Source: Clarireedia homoeocarpa
Lineage: Eukaryota > Ascomycota > Leotiomycetes > Helotiales > Rutstroemiaceae
Assembly: GCA_001465935.1 (NCBI GenBank)
Contig: LNKV01000030.1
Location: 728,866 to 792,865, forward strand
Direction: 5' to 3'
Length of the DNA stretch: 64,000 nucleotides
The notes under the pieces: generated by a model
The model's database searches: none
Told to the model about the DNA's origin: nothing
What the model saw: only the letters and a program-made list of their open reading frames with translations
Shown here: piece after piece, positions 57,046 through 64,000 of the stretch
Layout: every line of letters begins with the position of its first letter
Numbering within the stretch: position 1 is the stretch's first letter
Program-made: the position numbers and the translations under genes

Positions 57046-57768
57046 CGAATTGAGATGGAAGAGGAGGTGGGGGACCAGGGGGTACAGCCAGAAGAAGGGA
57101 CGAAAGCGAAGATCAGTGTGAGGGAGATACAAAGAGTAAGATTGGAGAAGTTGCATAAGGTAAAAGAGTATGAGATGGAGATAGAGGCGAAGACAGAAGA
57201 AGAGAGACAGTGTGAGAAGGACAGGGAGAAATAGCGAGAGAGGGAAAGAAAGGAAGAGGAGAACGAGAGAGTAGTACAGGAGGAGTGGGAGATGAGGCAA
57301 AGGCCAAACGAGGAGATTCGGGAGGTCCGATGGACCGAAGAACGTGCAGCCAGTGAGATGATGGAGCGAGCACGGATCCGGTTGGGGGAATTAGCCGGTC
57401 GATGTGTCGTATGTGGGCGGATGGGGTTGGATGATCGGGATTTGTTATTTTGGTGTCGGGTGGAGGGATCGAAGGAGGCGCGGCGAATATACCAGGAATT
57501 GAAGCAAGAAATTCGAGGACGACGACGGTTAGAAGTATATAGAGGTTGTCATTATTGTTTTGCACCATACACATGGTGTAACCGATGGGACGAACACGAG
57601 GAGCATAGTGGGTTATGGAAAGAGCAGAGCGAGGTCACGAAGTGTCGGTTGGAGGATATTATATTAGGGGAGATCGCCCGGCGTATAGCGGACGGGGGAT
57701 CATACGGGCAGGGGTTATTAGTACAGGTAGAACAGAGCGGGTTTGGCGAGGTTCAGGTCGACGGATAG

Positions 57769-59660
57769 TAAAAGCAGGTCACGGGGTATTTAGGTAAACG
57801 GATTATATAGGGTGGGTATAAGATATAATATATAGTTCGCGAGTTTGTAGAATTTTTAGATTGACGATATTCACTATAAAGGATATTGAGGCAAGATAAT
57901 AATCCGAAAGCCACGATTTCCCAGTAATTAGAGATTCACGTTCGGAATAAAATTATCGAATTTATTAGAGTTAGAGTTAGAGTTATATAGAAAAGAGAGT
58001 AGAGAATAAAGTTATAATACGAGAAGATAAGAAAAGAAATAAATATTAATTATCGCGGTTATATAATATAACTAGTAAGATAATTTATAATAAGAAAATT
58101 AGTAAAAAAAATAAAATAACTAATAATTAAAAAGTTAATAAAAAAATAAAATAATTAATAAAAAAAATAAAATAAGAAAAATAAAATAATTATTAATAAT
58201 AATATACTTATAAATAAAGATTATATAATTCTTAAAATTAATAATTAGAGAATTAAAAAGATTGAAAAGCTTTAAAAGTTTATATATTTATAATAATTAT
58301 ATAAGTTATATATTTAAAATATATATATATTAAATATATTTAAAAATCTATTTTATTATTAAAAGTAATATCTTTAAATATTAAATAATTAAATAAATAT
58401 AATATATCGATATTATTAATTTTAATAATTAATAATATTTAAATTATTATAAGAATTTAATAAATATATATATATAAAAGAATTAATATTAATTATATAT
58501 TTAAATAGATTTTATTAAATTTAATTTAATATAATATAAAGTAATTAATAAAATTTAATTCTCGAATAAAATAATTATAATTTAATATTTTAAATAAATA
58601 GTTTAAATAAATAAATTAATAAAGAATTTTAATTAATAAGTTTTTTATATAAATTATTATATTAAATATATTAAATTTTATTTATATTCGAATTTAAAGT
58701 ATCTTTAAATAATTTTTAAAATAATATTAAACTAATTTTGATAAATAAATTTAATTTAAATAGATTTAATTTTTTTAATAAATTAATATTAAATTAATAA
58801 ATAGAAAATAAATAAATTTAATTTCAAGTTTATTTTAATATTATAAATATATTAAAATATTAATATAATATTAAAAAATAAATAATAATATATTTAATAT
58901 TAATATATTATTAATAGAATTAATAAAAAATAATAAGATTTAATATTAATAAAATTAAATAAAATCTTAATTTAAAATCTTTCTTTTTAAGAAATTAATC
59001 TTCTAATAAATTTATTATAAAGAGAGAACTTAGTATTTTTCTAATATATTTATATAGTTTCTAAAAGGATTATATAGTTCTAATAGATTTATTATATATA
59101 TAACTTATTTAAAGATACTAAAATTATTTTATTTAGATATTTCTAAGACTATTCTTTATTATTATTACTTCTAAGTTTATATTATATATATTTATATAAA
59201 ATATTATTACTTATCTAAAAGTATAATTATTATAATATAATATAAAACTCTTAAACTAAACTACTTAGATAATAATATAAAAGAATAATTTCTTAATAAT
59301 AGTTTTAATATAAATAATAAATATAGATTATAATATTATTACTAGAATTTCTATCTAGAATCGAGTATATATAAATAGTAAAATATATATATTAAAATTA
59401 TCTTTGATAGTAAAGATACTAATATACTATTTATATTCTATAGAATACTATTATTTTTTATTAAGAAAGTTCAATTAAATAAAGAATTCTAAAAAAGAAT
59501 ATTTAAATAAATAGATTTTAAATACTAGTATAAAATTATAATATATCGGTTGAAAAATCTTATAACTTTGTTTCTATACTTATAAAGTAGTTGTTGTTAC
59601 TGATAATCTCTCTTTAGATATAATAACTTATATATTACTTAATTTGTATCGACAAAACTT
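57769..59660. other. Extremely AT-rich block
   Basis: About 1.9 kb made almost only of A and T between 58010 and 59640, with no coding frame. It has the look of an end-stage RIP product rather than of a microsatellite. The parent element cannot be recognised. The left boundary is gradual after relic 2; the right one is sharp, near 59640. Confidence 0.7.
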
Positions 59661-59994
59661 CAAGTTCCTAGATCTCCTTTTCATCCTTTGACCAGCAGAA
59701 CTATGAATGGTAAAAAAGGCTTTCAGCTCCATGCGAAATACTTGGTAGTGTTAGTGATGGGCAATATATAGGAAGGACTGGAACGGGGTATAAGTACCTA
59801 ATACTCAAACACAGCTTTGATGTATCAGACCAGAGTGACTGTTCCTCATACATGTGGAATCATCTGGAGCCACGGTGGCATCCAGTACACACCGATAGGA
59901 ACCTCTCGAAGACTGATGAATGACTCCACAACAATATAAGTCCGCGAGAGTGCGAAAGCGCCCACTAAGACCGACGTGATTACCTGAAATTCGG
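59661..59994. other. 3' flank of the membrane-protein gene
   Basis: About 330 bp of normal composition; nothing recognised. Confidence 0.4.
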
Positions 59995-60909
59995 CTATTG
60001 AGTCGGACACTCTTTAAAAGGGTTTTCAATCACACGTACCGCACCACGAAGGCCCAGGCTACTCATTATGCCCATAATAATAAGACAAAACATAATATAG
60101 AAACATGACATTATCCACAAGGTCCTCTCTTGCTTGCTGGGGAAGTCGTAATTCCATGCAGCCAGATGGATTCCAGCATATAAAATTGGTAGTACAATGG
60201 CGAACATGAAGAGACTCCAATCGATTGTTCCATCTTCCTCTTCTTGTCCAGATCCAAAGATATTGTCCGTGTTGAAATTTCCAGGGAAGCCGAAGGAGTC
60301 ACTTGAGTTCGTGAGATAATCTACTCCCGACGTTCTATTTTCGAGATTCGCTTGAAGACTTTTTAGTGTATCAACGTTCCCAATGTCAGCTGCAACATGT
60401 CCGAGTCTTTCGAGCATTCCTGACTCGACTTCCATGGGCGAAGCGCCCAGTGTTCGGATCGGCGGTAGTCCGATTCCGCACTCTAGGCATTGTCCCGAGC
60501 CTAACATTGTCTTCTCCCCACTTGTGAAATGTACTGATTGCACTTCCTCTTTATCCAGACTAGAAGTCGGGAACTTCACAAACTGCTGTGTCTGTTGGCG
60601 GTAAAGCGTCTTTTGCACCATAACTGCAAGAGCCCTGGTCCACGAAGCGCTGTAGACTAGCTCGCTCTCACGTACATCTAAAGGTTTCTAGCCGCACAAT
60701 TAGTATTTGTTGCTGCGATGTTTCTGCTCTTGGTCAGGAAGGCTTGCATACTTACTTCAAACCAAAAGATGTATAGTGCAATTGCACATAAGACATGAAC
60801 CATAGTGTTTATTTCCAACAACGTAAGTGGCATGCCATATGCTTTACGAGCTAGGCACGTAAGTACCATCCAAAGAATCTGGAGGAGTACTAGGGCTTTT
60901 TGAATTGTA

Positions 60910-62270
60910 AGAGCTCAGGCCAGGTGACACCGCACCCCCCCTATTTTGCACCTTCTTAGTTCAATATTAAATTAAAAATCAACTATATAATATTTTAACT
61001 TAAAATTGAGGAATATTATTAATATATAGTAGCTCTTCCTTTAACTTTAATTATATCCTCTAATTTATATATTAACTATTCGATCTCTAGATAAAATATC
61101 TTTAGATCTATCTTATTCTATAACCTCTGAATCTTTTATTTTAGCTTTTGAATAGAAGTTAGTATAAATAGAAGTTGATTGATTTTATATTTTATCTAGT
61201 ACCAGACTTTTTTAATCAAGTTCAAATTAGAAGAGCTTAGTAGCTAATTGAGAGTTCTAATTTCTTACTTAAACTAAGCTAGCTAGGTATACCTCTTATA
61301 TACTTTTATATTATCCTCTATAAAGATATACTTAAAACTAGCTTTCTTAAATAATAGGGATACGATTAGTTTAAGAATTTACTCTTTATATACTATAGAA
61401 TTAATCTTCTAGTAGCTAGATCTTTTTTCAAGGAATACTAAAGAAGATTTATAGTTTCAACCGATTATATTTTAGATTATAACTGATATTTTGTCTAAAC
61501 GATATATTAACTATATATAGTTTAAATACTACTTTATATTAAACCGATAAGTTATTTAAATTCTTCTTTATTTATTTATTTTAAAAGAAGTTTTGTTTAA
61601 CTAATATACTTTCTACTAATCTCTTCTTTCTAGCCGAGAAATAGTATAGTTACTTATCTCCTATTAGCGATATAATTATATAAACTATAACTATTTCTTT
61701 ATTTATATTTTATTAATAAAAAGCTTAGAGTAAGTAATATATTAGTAATAGTCTAATTTGTAGAGCTCTTAGTAGATTATATAAATAGATACTTTTATAT
61801 CTAATATTATTTATATTTGTTTAAAAGTTATCTTATAATTATATTATATTTTCAAGATTTCTCTTATAACTCTTTAGACTTCTTTTATTAATATTATTAC
61901 TTGAACTCTTTAGACTTCTTTTGTTAATATTATTACTTGAACTCTTTTTCTTTACTTTCTATTCTTTTTTTCTTTTTAAGATTTCTATATAGTCCTACAA
62001 GTCGACTTAGATAACTCTAATTCGGTAGTGATTTTATTCTAGGACTTCCTATCTACTCTAGCTTGAAGTACTCTAGTACACTTTAGGCTGTCTTATAGTT
62101 CTTTAAATTTATAGATATGATTAGGGGACTTAGGGCGAAGATCAATTGTTATTTTTAAGGGAAAATATTGAAGGATAATTTAATTAAATATTATTGAAGT
62201 TGGATGGTGGGAAAATCGAGAAAATTTTGCGCTCGCTTAAAAGGGTGCGGTGTCACCTGGCCTGAGCTCT
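60910..62270. mobile_element. TIR DNA transposon (Tc1/mariner-Fot1-like), RIP-degraded, inserted in the membrane-protein gene
   Basis: Perfect 28-bp terminal inverted repeats, starting AGAGCTCAGGCCAGG, lie at 60910-60937 and 62243-62270. They are flanked by TA duplications at 60908-60909 and 62271-62272. The total is 1361 bp. The left TIR ends in a run of C. TA target sites and this length fit Tc1/mariner or Fot1-type elements. The interior is very AT-rich with no readable transposase frame, so the element is non-autonomous or dead. Between the TIRs lies a 36-bp direct duplication (61869-61940). Confidence 0.8.
61869..61940. repeat. Tandem duplication, 36-bp unit, two copies
   Basis: actctttagacttctttt... 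occurs twice in direct succession, with one base difference, inside the TIR element. Confidence 0.8.
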
Positions 62271-63020
62271 TATTAGCTTTGCTCTTGTCGTCAATCTTTG
62301 CTCGTGTTTGATAAATCCAATGACCACGCTCAGCAAGATCCAAGACTCCTCGAGTAGTCAATGGAATGGACTGAGACTGATCTGACCTTAAGAAATCCAT
62401 CATTTTCTGCAACTTTTTACTTCTTGGCTGATTTGCATGCACTTCATTAGACAAAAAATCAGTGAAATACGAAGTATCAATACTCAGACCACCCATAACC
62501 ACAAATAATGTGTATCTCATGTCAAATACGAACTGTAATAGAATTAGACAACTCAGCATGTCTTGCTAGTAGCTTAGAAACTCACATTTTGGTCCACAAT
62601 GGAACTCCTCCTTTTTAATAACTCAAGGTCTTTCTTAAGCTTGCGGGCTTGAATGTATTGATCTGCTGCGGTATATATAACAACTTCAGGAACGAATAAA
62701 GCAATGAACAGCCATTTGATCTTTGCTAGTAGTATGCCCCAGAAGTTGGTCTTCTGAGGCACGTTCATGTGTATAGCTGTGTAGATACAGGCAACGAGAG
62801 TTAATACACAACTCTGGAGAATCGCCATAGTCCCACCACGGAATTGGGGGGCTGAAACCCAAGTCGGTGCTTTGATTGTTCGCAATGCTGTTTTATTACC
62901 CTTATTTGCGTCGAGGGTTGACCAAACGCCAATATTGCAATTAACATCATCAGTGGCGTTACAAAAACTTACGAAAACAAAAATGAAGACCATGAGATAA
63001 ACACAATGTTGAGCTATCAT

Positions 63021-64000
63021 ATTGACGCTATTCGGACTTGGATAGATGAGAAGACCTCGAAATAAGTAGAAGATACAATATATTGACTGAGAAAATGAAA
63101 TATGAGGGGACGATAAGGTTTCTAGAATTGTATAAACAAAGCTCTTATCGGGGCTTTGCTCTATCTCGGAACAAATATGGGGCTCTGCTGGCCAGCCACC
63201 GGATAAACAGCGCTAACTATTGGCTGCGCCGCTCTCTAATGTTATGATCGAGTAAAGATTACGTTTCATCGCATCCGAAAACCAGAACTATGCCCTGTTA
63301 TTGGGTGGGGGCTAAAACCCAAGGATTATAAATGTGCTGCTGATATAGGGTAGAAATAAAAACGGAAGAGCGATTGGATGAGCTGAGCTGAGCTGAGCGA
63401 GGCTTTTCGATGCGTATATTGAAATATATATATAGTGGTGTTACGAATACTTATCTTCTGAGTATTATAACTTTAGGTTATATAGCGGCCTAAGGACCTT
63501 AGGCTCAAAGAGTAGTTACTTGTAATCAATAAGTATAAACCTTCGTATAAAGAATATAATAATAAACTTATAATTATTAGCTTACTACCGATAAATTCTA
63601 GACTAAAGCTTGTAATTTAAAATTCTAAAAGAGTTACTTTTTTTTATATTTATATAAACTATCTTTAATTTTAAGATTCTAATTAATATAATTTTAACTT
63701 TCTAATTAATTTATAATTTAGTTTTTTTATTAATTATATATATTATTTAAAATTATTAATCTTAAATACTAATTTTATTAAAAATATAATTATTTCTTTT
63801 AATTAAAAAGTTTAAAAAGTTAAAAATATAATTTATATAATAATTTATATAATAATTTATAATATAATTAATAATATAATTTATAATATAATTTATAATA
63901 TATAATATAATTAATAATATAATAAATAATATAATAAATAATATAATATAAATAATTTATTTTTATAATAATAATTTTTAAAAAGTTAATAGAATATTAT
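63021..64000. other. Upstream region and AT-rich right edge
   Basis: 63021-63420 should contain the promoter of the membrane-protein gene. (GAGCT)n lies at 63380-63399. From about 63440 to the end the sequence is very AT-rich, with ataatata motifs, like the block at 58-59.6 kb. No gene is visible. Confidence 0.55.

Larger units (their letters stand above)
52860..57768 (+). pseudogene. Telomere-linked-helicase-like gene, relic 2, better preserved
   Basis: Frame 0 runs from about 52860 to 55270 and frame 1 from there to 57768, so one frameshift plus roughly fifteen stops. Start: YCQVCKCAVWLSEIQRYLKD, the OrsD-type opening finger. Then a region expanded by acidic-basic 12-bp repeats (53940-54090). 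The central domain has DITGGQPARGPEILSIRY, VTRYHKG, LAAWREIAIAISRKYMRG and AGHGSHVAGMIYARG. The helicase has MSTGGGKSLLF, IIINECYVIL (motif II with Asp changed to Asn), TATLPLY, VATSTFGMGIDVANIRVIVY, and motif VI with TAG where Gln is expected before ESGRAGRDR. The tail has CVVCGR and CHYCFAPYTWC. No intron is needed. Clean indels, stops that are mainly TAG, and G-to-A changes at catalytic positions point to RIP-type inactivation. It is too diverged from relic 1 to be a recent duplicate. Confidence 0.82.
59995..63020 (-). pseudogene. Multi-pass membrane protein gene split by a transposon
   Basis: Coding pieces on the minus strand are 63020-62586, 62532-62273, then 60909-60756 and 60687-59995. 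The first part has a signal peptide (VYLMVFIFVFVSFCNA) and a Trp/Cys-bearing luminal region. It continues with ALFVPEVVIYTAADQYIQAR, MRYTLFVVMGGL, and RGVLDLAERGHWIY followed by DDKSKAN. After the insertion it resumes with LVLLQILWMVLTCLARKAYG, GMPLTLLEINTMVHVLCA and ALYIFWFEKPLDV. A C-terminal pair of membrane segments ends at a TAG at 59995-59997. I recognise this as a widespread fungal membrane-protein family of unknown function, with conserved DKSKA, R-K-A-x-G-x-P and F-x-KPLDV motifs. Introns at 62585-62533 and 60755-60688 are canonical. The coding sense on both sides of the insertion is intact, suggesting recent disruption. Confidence 0.75.

Noticed and set aside
47707..57768. Reading TAG as Gln by stop-codon recoding in the helicase genes
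   Set aside because: TAA and TGA stops also occur, frameshifts are present, and catalytic residues changed by the same C-to-T/G-to-A transitions. Intact genes elsewhere in the window use TAG as a normal stop. RIP explains all of it.
57990..59640. Mitochondrial DNA insertion or centromere core
   Set aside because: No mitochondrial genes or tRNAs are visible, and 1.65 kb is too short to be judged a centromere. RIP remains the simpler reading.
59805..60029. Short frame overlapping the 3' end of the membrane-protein gene
   Set aside because: Same strand but another frame, and no domain; it overlaps the last exon.
1..64000. tRNA or rRNA genes
   Set aside because: I searched by eye for the B-box pattern GGTTCGAnnCC and rRNA-like blocks and found none that folds. 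A tRNAscan run would be decisive.

Overview
The window reads as the genome of a filamentous ascomycete (Pezizomycotina). The protein-coding genes carry 42-90 bp introns with GTRAGT donors, CTAAC-like branch points and YAG acceptors. The gene content is typical of such fungi: a self-sufficient P450, a Zn2Cys6 regulator, secreted GH18 and CBM1-GH43 enzymes, GPI16 and LUC7. The repeats are rich in TA and poor in coding sense, as expected after RIP-type C-to-T mutation. I cannot name the species.

Layout. 0.5-7.3 kb: a CYP505-type P450:reductase fusion, the relic of an NAD-dependent epimerase/reductase, and an intracellular GH13 alpha-glucosidase. 8.8-17.2 kb: a secreted CBM1-GH43 glycosidase with one frame defect, an amino-acid permease and a secreted GH18 chitinase. 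18.8-23.5 kb: a housekeeping block of GPI16, LUC7 and a small Gly-rich protein. 24.3-32.5 kb: a truncated MFS transporter abutting the tail of a transcription factor, a secreted alpha/beta hydrolase, a zinc-cluster regulator and a GNAT acetyltransferase. 32.5-39.6 kb: a gene-poor stretch with a dead DEDDh exonuclease gene, a dead P450 gene, a small secreted six-cysteine protein and a GC-rich MITE. 39.6-45.3 kb: an AA5 copper-radical-oxidase-like gene, a divergently transcribed intronless gene of an unnamed family, and a 78-residue zinc-ribbon-like gene. 45.3-64 kb: repeat territory.

The most striking part is 47.2-57.8 kb. Three copies of the telomere repeat CCCTAA sit about 100 bp upstream of the relic of a telomere-linked-helicase-like gene. 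A second, diverged relic follows in the same direction. Each encodes, in order, an OrsD-type zinc-finger region, a central domain and a RecQ-type helicase with Cys-rich tail. In the central domain I see what looks like the active site of a tyrosine recombinase: an R-x-x-E box, a Lys, a W-R box, then G-H followed by Tyr nine residues later in the better preserved copy. If that holds, these helicases are, or derive from, integrase-helicase mobile elements, and the locus is a fossil chromosome end or a telomere-targeting insertion now lying inside a chromosome. Stops in both copies are mostly TAG, often where Gln is expected, so RIP-like mutation appears to have killed them.

Further right, an extremely AT-rich block (57.8-59.6 kb) is followed by a multi-pass membrane-protein gene split by a 1.36 kb TIR element. 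Removing the element and one TA copy closes the reading frame exactly. The window ends in AT-rich sequence.
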